Assembly: GCA_017387515.1 (NCBI GenBank)
Contig: JAFOFC010000027.1
Location: 1 to 43,919, forward strand
Length of the DNA stretch: 43,919 bases
Reading direction: 5' to 3'
Source: Paludibacteraceae bacterium
Lineage (GTDB): Bacteria; Bacteroidota; Bacteroidia; Bacteroidales; Paludibacteraceae
Part shown: positions 17,445 through 25,705 of the stretch, piece by piece
Layout: every line of letters begins with the position of its first letter
Position numbering within the stretch: position 1 is the first letter of the stretch
Notes under the pieces: generated by a model
The model's database searches: none
What the model was told of the DNA's origin: nothing
Seen by the model: the letters and a program-made list of their open reading frames with translations, nothing else
Position numbers and translations under genes: made by a program

Positions 17445-19058
17445 ATGACTAAAAGTGCATTGCAAATTGCCAGAGCTGCTTATCAACCTAAATTGCCTAA
17501 AGCATTGAAAGGTGCAGTTGCTGTGAAAGAAGGCGAAGCTACTCAATCGGTAGCCGACCAAGAAGCGATTAAAAACTTGTTCCCCAACACCTACGGCATG
17601 CCCGTTATTACTTTTGAAGAAGGTGCTGCAACCCAACTTCCTGCTATCAATGTAGGTGTAATCTTGTCGGGTGGTCAAGCTCCTGGTGGTCACAACGTAA
17701 TTTCTGGTTTGTTTGACGGATTAAAATCGCTTAATGCTGATAGCAAATTGTATGGTTTCTTAGGTGGTCCTAGCGGTTTGGTAGATCACAAATACATCGA
17801 ACTTACTGCCGAAATCGTAGACGAATACCGCAACACCGGTGGTTTTGATATCATTGGTTCGGGTCGTACCAAACTAGAAGAAACTGCTCAATTTGACAAA
17901 GGTATCGAAATCTGCAACCAATTAGGCATTAACGCATTGGTTATTATTGGTGGTGACGACTCTAACACCAACGCTTGCGTATTGGCAGAATACTATTTGC
18001 AAAAAAATACCGGTATCCAAGTAATTGGCTGTCCTAAAACCATCGACGGTGACCTTAAAAACAACATGATTGAAACCTCATTTGGTTTTGACACCGCTTG
18101 TAAAGTATACTCTGAAGTTATCGGTAACATTATGCGTGACGCTAACTCAGCTAAAAAATACTGGCACTTTATTAAATTGATGGGTCGTTCTGCTTCGCAC
18201 ATTGCACTAGAATGTGGCTTGCAAACCCAACCAAACATTTGTATTGTTTCTGAAGAAGTAGAAGCAAAACAAATGACTTTGGCCGACATCGTTAATAACA
18301 TTGCAGAAACCGTAGCTGCTCGTGCTGCAGAAGGTAACAACTTTGGTGTAATCCTTATTCCAGAAGGTTTGATCGAGTTCATCCCTGAAATGAAAGTGTT
18401 GATTGCTGAATTGAACGACCTTTTGGCGCACGAAAGCGACGTACAAAAAGCACTTCAAGGCCTAACCGCTACTTCTGCTGCTGTTTACGCTTCTCTTCCT
18501 GAAGCTATCGCTAAACAATTAACCTTAGACCGCGACCCACACGGTAACGTTCAAGTATCGTTAATTGAAACCGAAAAATTGCTTATCGAAATGGTTAAAA
18601 CCCGCTTAGCTGCTATGAAAGCAGAAGGTAAATTTGTAGGCAAATTTGCTGGCTTGGGCCACTTCTTTGGTTACGAAGGCCGTTGCGCTGCTCCTTCTAA
18701 CTTTGACGCAGACTACTGCTATTCTTTAGGTTTCAACGCTGCTAAATTGATTGGCGCTGGCAAAACCGGTTATATGTCGCTTATCCGCAATACTACTGCT
18801 CCTGCAGAACAATGGATTGCTGGTGGTGTTCCTGTTACCATGATGATGAACATGGAACGTCGTCACGGCGAAATGAAACCTGTTATCCGCAAAGCGTTGG
18901 TTGAACTAGACGGTGCACCTTTCAAAAAATTGGTAGAAAACCGTGCTACTTGGGCTAAAGAAACCGCTTACGTATATCCTGGTCCTATCCAATACTTTGG
19001 TCCATCGGAAGTGTGTGATCAGCCTACTAAGACTTTGCAGTTGGAACAAGCTAAGTAA
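17445..19058 (+). CDS. pfp: Pyrophosphate-dependent 6-phosphofructokinase
   Basis: 537 residues, the long PPi-PFK clade. It interconverts fructose 6-phosphate + PPi and fructose 1,6-bisphosphate + phosphate, reversibly, in glycolysis/gluconeogenesis. Visible motifs: [11 protein letters not shown] (about 74-84), GGDDSNT (169-175), where Asp in place of Gly after GGD marks PPi rather than ATP use, PKTIDGDL (197-204) with catalytic Asp201, MGRSASH and EGR for fructose-6-phosphate binding. The gene has a textbook promoter, and its codon use has more C-ending codons than the neighbours, consistent with high expression. It is monocistronic; the nearest + strand terminator is at 19213. Confidence 0.96.
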   Translation: MTKSALQIARAAYQPKLPKALKGAVAVKEGEATQSVADQEAIKNLFPNTYGMPVITFEEGAATQLPAINVGVILSGGQAPGGHNVISGLFDGLKSLNADSKLYGFLGGPSGLVDHKYIELTAEIVDEYRNTGGFDIIGSGRTKLEETAQFDKGIEICNQLGINALVIIGGDDSNTNACVLAEYYLQKNTGIQVIGCPKTIDGDLKNNMIETSFGFDTACKVYSEVIGNIMRDANSAKKYWHFIKLMGRSASHIALECGLQTQPNICIVSEEVEAKQMTLADIVNNIAETVAARAAEGNNFGVILIPEGLIEFIPEMKVLIAELNDLLAHESDVQKALQGLTATSAAVYASLPEAIAKQLTLDRDPHGNVQVSLIETEKLLIEMVKTRLAAMKAEGKFVGKFAGLGHFFGYEGRCAAPSNFDADYCYSLGFNAAKLIGAGKTGYMSLIRNTTAPAEQWIAGGVPVTMMMNMERRHGEMKPVIRKALVELDGAPFKKLVENRATWAKETAYVYPGPIQYFGPSEVCDQPTKTLQLEQAK

Positions 19059-19212
19059 TAGCATTTTTAATGGTGAATTTCTGCGTTATGCTTGCCCTCA
19101 AAATGCTCATTTACGCCAAGTAAACTCCGCTTTTTCGGGCTTCGCAAGCCTTGAACTTCACACATTTAAAATCCTATTAAGCGAATAATCGATTATTCGA
19201 CTTATCAAAAAG
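19059..19212. other. pfp 3' spacer with degenerate inverted ends
   Basis: No gene seen. The words aatggtgaa (19069-19077) and ttcacacatt (about 19157-19166) form imperfect inverted ends about 90 bp apart around a gcgttatgcttgccctcaaa...gggcttcgcaagcc interior. This looks like a small non-coding repeat or MITE-like remnant. The 486-bp gene-free stretch 19059-19544 continues with a palindrome, a terminator and a nested inverted repeat, listed separately. Confidence 0.4.
19182..19199. repeat. Perfect 18-bp palindrome
   Basis: CGAATAATCGATTATTCG is its own reverse complement, with AAG before and CTT shortly after extending the symmetry. It sits directly before the + strand terminator. It could be a protein-binding site or part of the 3' structure; there is no direct evidence for either. 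Confidence 0.7.
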
Positions 19213-19236
19213 AGCACCCTGCGGGGTGCTTTTTTT
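19213..19236 (+). terminator. Rho-independent terminator downstream of pfp
   Basis: AGCACCC/GGGTGCT 7-bp GC-rich stem with a TGCG tetraloop (19220-19223) followed by seven T. It is preceded by AAAAAG, so it can also fold partly for the opposite strand. Confidence 0.88.
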
Positions 19237-19286
19237 GTTGGAGTGGCACACCCTACGGGCGTGCAAAGAAGGGATGCTGGATTGAA

Positions 19287-19426
19287 ACAGGCCTTTTCGG
19301 TGTTTTGCACCTCAAAGACCTGCCTACTATAAAGTTTAACCCCTAACGGGGTACCCAACCCGCATCGCGGGTTGAACATGAATAATAGGCAGGTCTTAAG
19401 CAAGCGAAGCGAAGCGCAAGGCCTGT
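19287..19426. repeat. Nested inverted-repeat element with two internal hairpins
   Basis: Outer arms ACAGGCCTT (19287-19295) and AAGGCCTGT (19418-19426) pair perfectly. Inside them, 16-nt arms at 19315-19330 and 19382-19397 (core AGACCTGCCTA/TAGGCAGGTCT) match at 15 of 16. Inside those are two more hairpins, ACCCC-taac-GGGGT (about 19339-19352) and CAACCCGC-atc-GCGGGTTG (19356-19374). The whole could fold into a branched cruciform or RNA. No transposase is linked to it; an ORF across it is a by-product of low stop density. Confidence 0.75.
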
Positions 19427-19485
19427 AAAACGGATGCCCGCCCCCGCCCCCACATCCCAACCCGCATTGCATCGCCTCAACATAA

Positions 19486-19521
19486 CAAAAAAATCTCGGT
19501 CACTTCTAGGGACCGAGATTT
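19486..19521 (-). terminator. Rho-independent terminator after ispF
   Basis: Perfect 11-bp stem AAATCTCGGTC (19491-19501) with GACCGAGATTT (19511-19521). On the minus strand it is followed by a U-run from the A-tract at 19486-19493. It ends the FAH-porU-porV-ispF unit. Confidence 0.9.
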
Positions 19522-19544
19522 AAAAGTTTAAAAGATTATAATGT

Positions 19545-20027
19545 TTAAGGTAGTTTTTGTATTAGCACCGTGGCGTAGGCAGCTATGCCTTCTTTGCGTC
19601 CTACAAAGCCTAACTTTTCGGTAGTGGTGGCCTTGATGGATACATCTTCGCTATCAATGCCCATTACACTTGCTAGGCAATTTTGCATGGGCTCAATGTA
19701 GTCTTTTAATTTAGGGCGCTCGGCACAAATGGTGGCATCGATGTTGCCAATTTCGTACCCTTTGCCACGTACCAACGCTACGGTATCTTTTAGTAAGATT
19801 TTACTGTCTATGTTCTTAAATTCGCCTGCGGTATCGGGAAAATGATACCCTATATCGCGCAAGTGAGCCGCACCCAATAGGGCATCGCAAATGGCGTGTA
19901 TCAATACGTCTGCATCAGAATGACCTTGCAATCCCATTTCGTGGGGAATTTGCAAGCCGCCCAACCATAGTTCGCGGTTAGGAACTAGGTTATGCACGTC
20001 GTATCCAAAACCTACGCGAATCTTCAT
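19545..20027 (-). CDS. ispF: 2-C-methyl-D-erythritol 2,4-cyclodiphosphate synthase
   Basis: 160 residues from the ATG at 20027, giving MKIRVGFGYDVHNLV. A longer ORF start would run into porV and adds non-homologous residues. It cyclises CDP-ME 2-phosphate to MEcPP in the non-mevalonate isoprenoid pathway; active as a trimer. Zinc ligands lie in DVH near the N-terminus and in the GHSDADVLIHAICDALLG block; DIGYHFPDT and the C-terminal TTTEKLGFVGRKEGIA (CMP binding) are also present. It begins one nucleotide after the porV stop, so it is expressed with the T9SS genes although the pathways are unrelated. Confidence 0.96.
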   Translation of the reverse strand: MKIRVGFGYDVHNLVPNRELWLGGLQIPHEMGLQGHSDADVLIHAICDALLGAAHLRDIGYHFPDTAGEFKNIDSKILLKDTVALVRGKGYEIGNIDATICAERPKLKDYIEPMQNCLASVMGIDSEDVSIKATTTEKLGFVGRKEGIAAYATVLIQKLP

Positions 20028-20028
20028 C

Positions 20029-21249
20029 TTATTTATCGTCTTTGCTAAAGCCAATTAACTCTTTCATGCCACCCATGTTAAAGCCAAGGGTAAAGCGCAA
20101 GGTTTGGTCTAGTGGGTTGTTTTGTGCAATTGATAATACGTAAGCCACGTCTAGCGAGAATACGTTTAGTTTAAAGCCTGCACCAAAGGTTGCGTATTGA
20201 CGACCGCCAATCATAGGATCTTCGTAATACAAACCTACACGGCCAAAGAATTGTTCGTTGTAGTCGTATTCTAAACCGGCCGACCAGGTTACCTTTTTAA
20301 ATTGATCTCCAAAGTTGTAAGGTGAACCGTCGGGCATATCAACAAACGAACGGCCAATACCGGTAATGGGGTCCATTTTGTAGTACTCGTCTACACGTTG
20401 AGCGTAGGCTTCGTTGCTTTCACCATCCCCTTGAATAGGATGCGCTGGTACCAACAATTTGTTGATGTCTAAGTGAGCGGTTAAGTGGTTGTATTTGTCA
20501 AATGGAATGGTAAAACGACCACCCAAACGTAAGTTGGTAGGCAAGAAAGCAGCGCTGCGGTAATCGCCGTATTCTACTTTTTTACCAATATTAGAGATGT
20601 TAAAACCAAAACCACCAAAACCAGTTCCCCAAGAGAAATCTACTTTTTGACCATAGTAACCCGAAATATCGGCAGCAATAGACCAACCTGGCTCGATGTA
20701 TTCGCCACCATCGGCGTTGTAACCACCAGTAAGGTCAGACCAAATAAAACGCAAGGCAACACCCATAGAGAAGTTTTTAGCCAAAATACGTGAGTACGAT
20801 ACGTCTAATGCTAGGTCGTAAGGTTTTACGTTGTAGCCTGATTCTGGGTTAGGATCTTTTTGGATAAGCACGTTACCAATAGAAAAGAAACGGAACGATG
20901 CAGCAATGGTTTGAACATCTTGAATTTTGTAGTAACCTGATGCAGAAATAAGGTCGATATCCGATACTATTTTACGTAACCAAGGCACGTACGATACGCT
21001 CGCACCACCTACACCATCAATAAAGGCGTATTTTGCAGGGTTCCAGTATTGTGAGTCGCCATCGGGGGCAGAAGCGCCACCGGTATCACCCATACCACCA
21101 CCACGGGCATCGGGAGCTACCGAAAGGAAACTAACACCAGTGGTAATAGGAGCAAATTGTGTGTATGTAGATTCTGTTTCGTCTTGTGCAAATGCAATAG
21201 CGGGTAAAAGTAGCAATGCGGCTACTAAAATTAGCAAATTTTTCTTCAT
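20029..21249 (-). CDS. porV: T9SS outer-membrane protein PorV (LptO)
   Basis: 406 residues. Signal peptide MKKNLLILVAALLLLPAIAFA, then the family's start TTGVSFLSVAPDARGGGMGDTGGAS with SQYWNPAKYAF, and a FadL-like beta-barrel. PorV shuttles T9SS cargo from the translocon to the PorU sortase at the outer membrane (established in Porphyromonas/Flavobacterium). It lies directly downstream of porU, 56 nt apart. A TATTTTTG -7-like box at 21281-21288 (minus strand) suggests an additional internal promoter. The barrel is full length; no defect is visible. Confidence 0.95.
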   Translation of the reverse strand: MKKNLLILVAALLLLPAIAFAQDETESTYTQFAPITTGVSFLSVAPDARGGGMGDTGGASAPDGDSQYWNPAKYAFIDGVGGASVSYVPWLRKIVSDIDLISASGYYKIQDVQTIAASFRFFSIGNVLIQKDPNPESGYNVKPYDLALDVSYSRILAKNFSMGVALRFIWSDLTGGYNADGGEYIEPGWSIAADISGYYGQKVDFSWGTGFGGFGFNISNIGKKVEYGDYRSAAFLPTNLRLGGRFTIPFDKYNHLTAHLDINKLLVPAHPIQGDGESNEAYAQRVDEYYKMDPITGIGRSFVDMPDGSPYNFGDQFKKVTWSAGLEYDYNEQFFGRVGLYYEDPMIGGRQYATFGAGFKLNVFSLDVAYVLSIAQNNPLDQTLRFTLGFNMGGMKELIGFSKDDK

Positions 21250-21280
21250 GTAAATAAGTTCAAATGTTTATAAACGGCTA

Positions 21281-21288
21281 CAAAAATA
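21281..21288 (-). promoter_or_regulatory. Possible internal promoter (-7 box) for porV-ispF
   Basis: The minus strand reads TATTTTTG, 32 nt before the porV start, in the only noticeable gap of the unit. The -33 region is not convincing. Confidence 0.35.
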
Positions 21289-21305
21289 ACGTTTTTTTGT
21301 CTATT

Positions 21306-24300
21306 TTATTGCGTTAGTACTATAATCTTTTGGGTATTTTGTGTTGATGTGCCTTCTGATGTGGTTATACGCACACTAGCCAGGTAAATTCCTGCTTTTA
21401 AAGGGATGCCTTGCCCGTCGTTTATGTGCAATGTTGTGGTATATATGCCATCGGCAGTTTGTAGCATTTCTTCGCTTTGCCAGCAAAGTTGTCCCACCAA
21501 ATCGTACACAAAGAATTGTACCTTACCAACGTCGGCAGGACGGTTGTATTGCAGGCTAAGGGTAGCCTGGTTGCGAATGGGGTTGGGATAGATGTGGAAC
21601 GATTCAATAGTTGGGTCTAATCCGTTTTCTACCACAAAGTTAAGTTGTTGCGTGGTAGAAATATTTTGTAGGTTCCAAGCTTTAAATTCTAGGGTATATG
21701 CTCCTTCGGGTAGTTCGCTAAGGGGGAATCGAACCACTCCGCTTTTGTAACTATTTAGCGACGAGGTATAGTATTCGTTTAGGTTAATGGTTTCTTTGGG
21801 ATTATTACTTAGGCGTAGCGTAATGTCGTGTCCTATGCCTGCACCCACGGTGTTGATGCCGTATTCGTCGTACAAGTGTGCATAGAATACTGGCTTGTTG
21901 TTTACTTTTTGGCCGTTGGTAAATTGTGGACTGTTTAAATAAATACGTGCCACAGGGCCTGTGGTTTGTTGCTCTATATCGGTAGCGGTGCCGCCAATGG
22001 TAAAGTCGTGATTGTATCCGTGTCCGTCTATGGTTTCGTCGTTATCGATTAAATAATAAACCAATCGGCCTTTGCCTAGCGCGTAATTGATGTCTTTGGG
22101 CATCATAAAGGTAAAGTTGAGTTGACCATTAACAATGTCTACAACGCCAGAGAACAGGGTATTGGGATAATCTTGGTATTCAAAAGGATTACCTCCTTTG
22201 CCTGCTAGGGTTTGCAGTTTTTCTGCCTTATCGTATAGGGTAACGTATGCTTTGCCTTGTAATTGGCTGTTTATTTGGTTGTTGGCATCTCTTACCGAGG
22301 CCTCGATGGTAATTAATCCTAGGGCTGGTAGGGTGGCTTCGGTGGCAGGCATACCGTTTATTTTATCGGTAACGATGGTGTGCTTAGGATAATGAAGCGT
22401 AATGGCCGGGTCGCCTAACAAACTAAAGTTAAGTTTGTTGATGTCGATGGGTAGGTTGGCTTTGGCCTTTCTAATTACATCGCCTAGGGTAGGTTGTGGC
22501 GCATTATCTTTGGGAACTAACTGATGATAAACCGCTTGCGCTAGGTTATTGTTGTTGGTAGAATACACTACGCGCGTGGTGGTAAACGAGGCAATGCCCC
22601 CTCCGTTGGGGTTGAGCACTACTTCCATGCCTGCCGATTTTTCGTAGTCGTCGTAGCGACTAAAATCGCAAGTGGCTGTAATCCAAACGGGCAAGTGATT
22701 GATGTTATTCAGGTAGGTAATATCGCCTCGTGTAATGGTTTGCTCGGAGGTAAGGGTGTTGGTACTGCCGTGCCCTACGTAGGTAAAGACCAATGTTCCG
22801 TTGTTTAACTGGCGAAGTATGGCTTCTTTTGCTTTGGGGTAATGGGCTCCCGATGCATTTTGCTCTATGGGGTAGGCATCTAGCCATATTTTAGTAGGGA
22901 CGTAGGCGGCATTTAGTTGTAACAAGGTGTCTGCCAAGGCATCGGCTTGCGACATGTGCATGTTGCCATCGCCGTCGTCGGCCATAAAGGTAAAGGTATT
23001 GCGCCATGTGCCGTAGTCAGACTGGGTTGCGTAGTGTATGGTTTTGTCGACGCATTGTTTGGCTTCGGTTTTGCTGCTAACGGGAAACCTGCCTACGCCA
23101 ATGTCCATGCTGCCGCTTTCTATGCTTCTGCCTTCGTTATCTTCTAGCAGGGTGTAATAGTCGTCGGTAACGTACGATAGGGTGGAGTTTAGCGATTCGG
23201 TAGATTGGTAGCTAAGCATGGCGGGTACGTCGTGCTTAATACCACGATTATCGTAGTAGGCAATGCCCATAAAGAGCAAATGTTTGGGGCGAAGTTGCTC
23301 GTTTTCGGCTCTGTCGTATAGCATTTTCATTAGCCAACGGTAGGCACTGGCATCGGGTGTGCCCGACGAAAATTCGTTGTAAATTTTATCGGGTGTAACC
23401 ACTTTTACGGTATAACCATCGTGGCTGCGGTGGTGGCTAGCCAATCGTTCGGCTTCGCTTACGTAATCGGGATGGCTAATAATAACCATGTCGGTATGCC
23501 CCCAGCTGTGTAGATCTTGGTTGCTGATGGTGCCAACTATGGTGGGGGTGGGGAATTCTCCTTGTGTATTGACGGCTATAAAAAAGCGGTCTGATAGGGT
23601 TTTAGCGGTAAATGATAGTTGATTGTTTTCTTTTTCAACGGGCATCTCTTTTGCTTCTAGGGGGTTGGTGATGTCCCATATTTTTACAGCGGAAGTGGCG
23701 TTGGAAAGAACGTATTTGTATACATGATCGTACCTAAAGTTGGTGGGGTAAAAAATGGGCAACTGGGCACCATGCATGTGTAGTTGTTGGTAGGCGCTAA
23801 TGCCTATGTAATCTAGGTTTGCCTTGCTGTTGCTAAATGGTGGATGGTAGGTGCAAGTTATGGTGAGTGGGTCGGTGGCGGGTTGTGCAACTTGGTTGGC
23901 GAATTTTCCTTTGCTTCCCGCTACATACGAACTGCTAGAACCGTATACTAGCAACGAGTTGCTTTCGCTTTCTGTGTCAAGGATAAGACGATGCAATCCC
24001 TCGCCTTTGCCTATGTAACAGGCATTTAGGTAGATGTTGTCGGTGGTGATGTGGGGAATATTGAATGTAAGGGTAAGGGTGTTTTTTTCGGTATTAAATG
24101 TTTCGCCGTACCAGTCTCTACCCGATTTTAGCAGGTTTTCTAGTTCTTTTTCGTGGTAAAAGTAACGATAGGTTTTGGTAATGCTTGTAAATGATTTGCC
24201 GTTTTCTGCAGCCTGTTTGCTGATGCGTTTGCCTTGGCCTGCATCGGTGGTTAAAAAGTAGTAACCTTTGGTGCTGTAGGGGTTTTGGGTGTGTGTAAAC

Positions 24301-24689
24301 GATGATAAGTTGCTGTTGTAGGTTACCTTGGTAGGTCCTTGGGCATAAAATAAGATGTAATCGCCTGTGTTAAAAACACCGTCGCCTCCTTTTTCCATGT
24401 AGATGGGAATTTCTGGCAAATCGTCGGCTAGGCGGGCTTCTTGGTTAAAGTGTTCGGAAAGCATATTGCCCCCGTATCCAAATACCTTGATGTTTTCGGG
24501 GTGGCTAAACCCCATGTTTTGCAGGTCTTGGTAGGTTAATTGGTATATGCCGGTTTGGTCAACACTTATTTTTACCCATTTGCCTTTTTGTAGTACGGAG
24601 TGTTCGGCATAGGTAAAAAGTGGTTCGGTAGCCATCAAACTGATAGCTACGCAGCATAACCCTATCAACGTTAAAAGCAACTGTTTCAT
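21306..24689 (-). CDS. porU: T9SS C-terminal signal peptidase/sortase PorU
   Basis: 1127 residues, normal for PorU. Signal peptide (about 1-20), N-terminal beta domains (GKWVKISVDQTGIYQLTYQDL), then a gingipain-like C25 cysteine peptidase domain. Catalytic His640 lies in TYVGHGSTN and Cys674 in ITATCDFSRYDD. Ig-like domains and a C-terminal sorting-domain-like segment follow (YPNPIRNQATLSL, ending KAGIYLASVRITTSEG). PorU removes CTD signals and attaches cargo to A-LPS at the cell surface; it keeps its own CTD-like tail, as in known orthologues. Its start overlaps the stop of the FAH-family gene by 4 nt. Confidence 0.95.
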   Translation of the reverse strand: MKQLLLTLIGLCCVAISLMATEPLFTYAEHSVLQKGKWVKISVDQTGIYQLTYQDLQNMGFSHPENIKVFGYGGNMLSEHFNQEARLADDLPEIPIYMEKGGDGVFNTGDYILFYAQGPTKVTYNSNLSSFTHTQNPYSTKGYYFLTTDAGQGKRISKQAAENGKSFTSITKTYRYFYHEKELENLLKSGRDWYGETFNTEKNTLTLTFNIPHITTDNIYLNACYIGKGEGLHRLILDTESESNSLLVYGSSSSYVAGSKGKFANQVAQPATDPLTITCTYHPPFSNSKANLDYIGISAYQQLHMHGAQLPIFYPTNFRYDHVYKYVLSNATSAVKIWDITNPLEAKEMPVEKENNQLSFTAKTLSDRFFIAVNTQGEFPTPTIVGTISNQDLHSWGHTDMVIISHPDYVSEAERLASHHRSHDGYTVKVVTPDKIYNEFSSGTPDASAYRWLMKMLYDRAENEQLRPKHLLFMGIAYYDNRGIKHDVPAMLSYQSTESLNSTLSYVTDDYYTLLEDNEGRSIESGSMDIGVGRFPVSSKTEAKQCVDKTIHYATQSDYGTWRNTFTFMADDGDGNMHMSQADALADTLLQLNAAYVPTKIWLDAYPIEQNASGAHYPKAKEAILRQLNNGTLVFTYVGHGSTNTLTSEQTITRGDITYLNNINHLPVWITATCDFSRYDDYEKSAGMEVVLNPNGGGIASFTTTRVVYSTNNNNLAQAVYHQLVPKDNAPQPTLGDVIRKAKANLPIDINKLNFSLLGDPAITLHYPKHTIVTDKINGMPATEATLPALGLITIEASVRDANNQINSQLQGKAYVTLYDKAEKLQTLAGKGGNPFEYQDYPNTLFSGVVDIVNGQLNFTFMMPKDINYALGKGRLVYYLIDNDETIDGHGYNHDFTIGGTATDIEQQTTGPVARIYLNSPQFTNGQKVNNKPVFYAHLYDEYGINTVGAGIGHDITLRLSNNPKETINLNEYYTSSLNSYKSGVVRFPLSELPEGAYTLEFKAWNLQNISTTQQLNFVVENGLDPTIESFHIYPNPIRNQATLSLQYNRPADVGKVQFFVYDLVGQLCWQSEEMLQTADGIYTTTLHINDGQGIPLKAGIYLASVRITTSEGTSTQNTQKIIVLTQ

Positions 24690-25297
24690 TTAATTTCAAA
24701 GTCCATTAGCAATTTGTCTTCTAGGTAGGCTTGCAGACGGTCGCCGGGTTTTACTTGTCCTACGCCTTGTGGGGTGCCTGTAAATAGCAAATCGCCAATT
24801 TTTAGGGTGTAATATTGGCTGATATACGAAATTAAATAGTCGGGTTTAAATAGCATATCGCCGGTGTATCCTTCTTGTACCGTTTGCCCGTTTATAACTA
24901 AACGAAAATGCAGGTTGTCTATTGTGCCAAAGTCGGTTAGGGGATAAAATTCGCTTATAGCGGCCGAATTGTCAAAGCCTTTGCAAAGGTCCCATGGTTG
25001 GCCTGCTTGTATGGCTTGTTGTTGCATGTCGCGGGCGGTAAAATCAATGCCTAATCCTACTTCGGTATAGTAGCGTGATGCAAATTTTTCGGCAATGCCT
25101 TTGCCTAATCGGTCTATACGGATAACTAGTTCTAATTCGTAATCGATGCGTCCCATAAAGTCGGGTACATAGAAAGGTTTGTTTTGTTTTAGTAGGGCTG
25201 AGTCGGGTTTGCAAAAGACCGTTGGTGTAGCGGGGACTTTTGCTTGCATTTCTGTATTGTGTGCAGGGTAATTCCAGCCGATGCAAATTACTTTCAT
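24686..25297 (-). CDS. Fumarylacetoacetate hydrolase (FAH) family protein
   Basis: 203 residues, the short FAHD1/YcgM-type form. Visible: MKVICIGWNYPAHNTEM, the E-L-E metal-binding pair in IDYELELVI, GIDFTARDMQ, and LLFTGTPQGVGQVKPGD. Relatives hydrolyse acylpyruvates or decarboxylate oxaloacetate using Mg2+; the exact substrate is not readable. It is the first gene of the run leading into porU (4-nt overlap), an unusual neighbour for a secretion sortase but likely housekeeping. Confidence 0.9.
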   Translation of the reverse strand: MKVICIGWNYPAHNTEMQAKVPATPTVFCKPDSALLKQNKPFYVPDFMGRIDYELELVIRIDRLGKGIAEKFASRYYTEVGLGIDFTARDMQQQAIQAGQPWDLCKGFDNSAAISEFYPLTDFGTIDNLHFRLVINGQTVQEGYTGDMLFKPDYLISYISQYYTLKIGDLLFTGTPQGVGQVKPGDRLQAYLEDKLLMDFEIK

Positions 25298-25318
25298 GTT
25301 GTTTTATCCTTAAAAGCA

Positions 25319-25326
25319 CAAAGATA
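25319..25326 (-). promoter_or_regulatory. Candidate -7 box for the FAH-porU-porV-ispF unit (TATCTTTG)
   Basis: The minus strand reads TATCTTTG 22 nt upstream of the FAH-family start codon. No clear TTTG at -33. As the only good box at the head of the unit it is the best promoter candidate for the T9SS genes here. Confidence 0.5.
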
Positions 25327-25373
25327 ATGTTTTTTTGTTGAATCGTTGAACTGTGGAATCGCGAAATCGTCTA

Positions 25374-25395
25374 AAGTCGAAAGTCGAAGGTCGAA
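25374..25395. repeat. Second copy of the aagtcgaaagtcgaaggtcgaa run
   Basis: Same 22 nt and orientation as 13036-13057. It opens a 597-bp gene-free stretch (25298-25894) that consists almost wholly of the small repeats listed here. Confidence 0.65.
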
Positions 25396-25397
25396 AG

Positions 25398-25444
25398 TTG
25401 CGAGTAAGCGAGAGCAGAGATTAAATTTATTTAAGCTATGCCGA
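25398..25444. repeat. Small hairpin element, unit 1
   Basis: Begins gttgcga, then GCGAGAGCAGA, a stem TTAAA (25421-25425), loop TTTA, stem TTTAA (25430-25434), then TATGCCGA. It is followed exactly 50 bp later by unit 2. Confidence 0.8.
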
Positions 25445-25447
25445 CAG

Positions 25448-25494
25448 TTGCGATTAAGTGAGTGCAGAAGCAAAGTTTACTTTGATTATTCCGA
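25448..25494. repeat. Small hairpin element, unit 2
   Basis: Begins gttgcga, then GTGAGTGCAGA, a stem CAAAG (25471-25475), loop TTTA, stem CTTTG (25480-25484), then TATTCCGA. Flanks and loop match unit 1, while the stem sequence differs on both sides in a compensating way. Confidence 0.8.
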
Positions 25495-25549
25495 ACGTGA
25501 GCAACATGAGCGAAGCTAACGGGAGCAACTTATTACATGATTTTAGGCA

Positions 25550-25598
25550 TCGGTTCAGCATAACCCATGTAAACATGGTTTCTGCATTCACCTCGCAC
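25550..25598. repeat. Small hairpin element, unit 3 (inverted)
   Basis: Read on the minus strand: GTGAATGCAGAA, stem CCATG, loop TTTA, stem CATGG, then TATGCTGAACCG. Stem arms are at 25565-25569 and 25574-25578. Confidence 0.75.
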
Positions 25599-25628
25599 TA
25601 AAATTCATGAGCGAAGAGAATAAAGTAG

Positions 25629-25648
25629 GGACGCACGGTCGTGCGTCC
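25629..25648. repeat. GGACGCACG/CGTGCGTCC hairpin
   Basis: Perfect 9-bp arms around GT, preceded by gta and followed by gtg. The GGGACGCACGG...CGTGCGTCC word resembles a short intergenic repeat I recall from many unrelated bacterial genomes; origin and function are unknown to me. Confidence 0.7.
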
Positions 25649-25705
25649 GTGTTTCAAAATCGCAACGCCTTTTTTGTATAAACGCCTAAACGATTCAACG
25701 ATTAT

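Noticed and set aside
19158-19472. 104-residue minus-strand ORF in the pfp/ispF spacer
   Set aside because: It runs across the palindrome, the terminator and the nested inverted repeat; the composition is that of repeat DNA.
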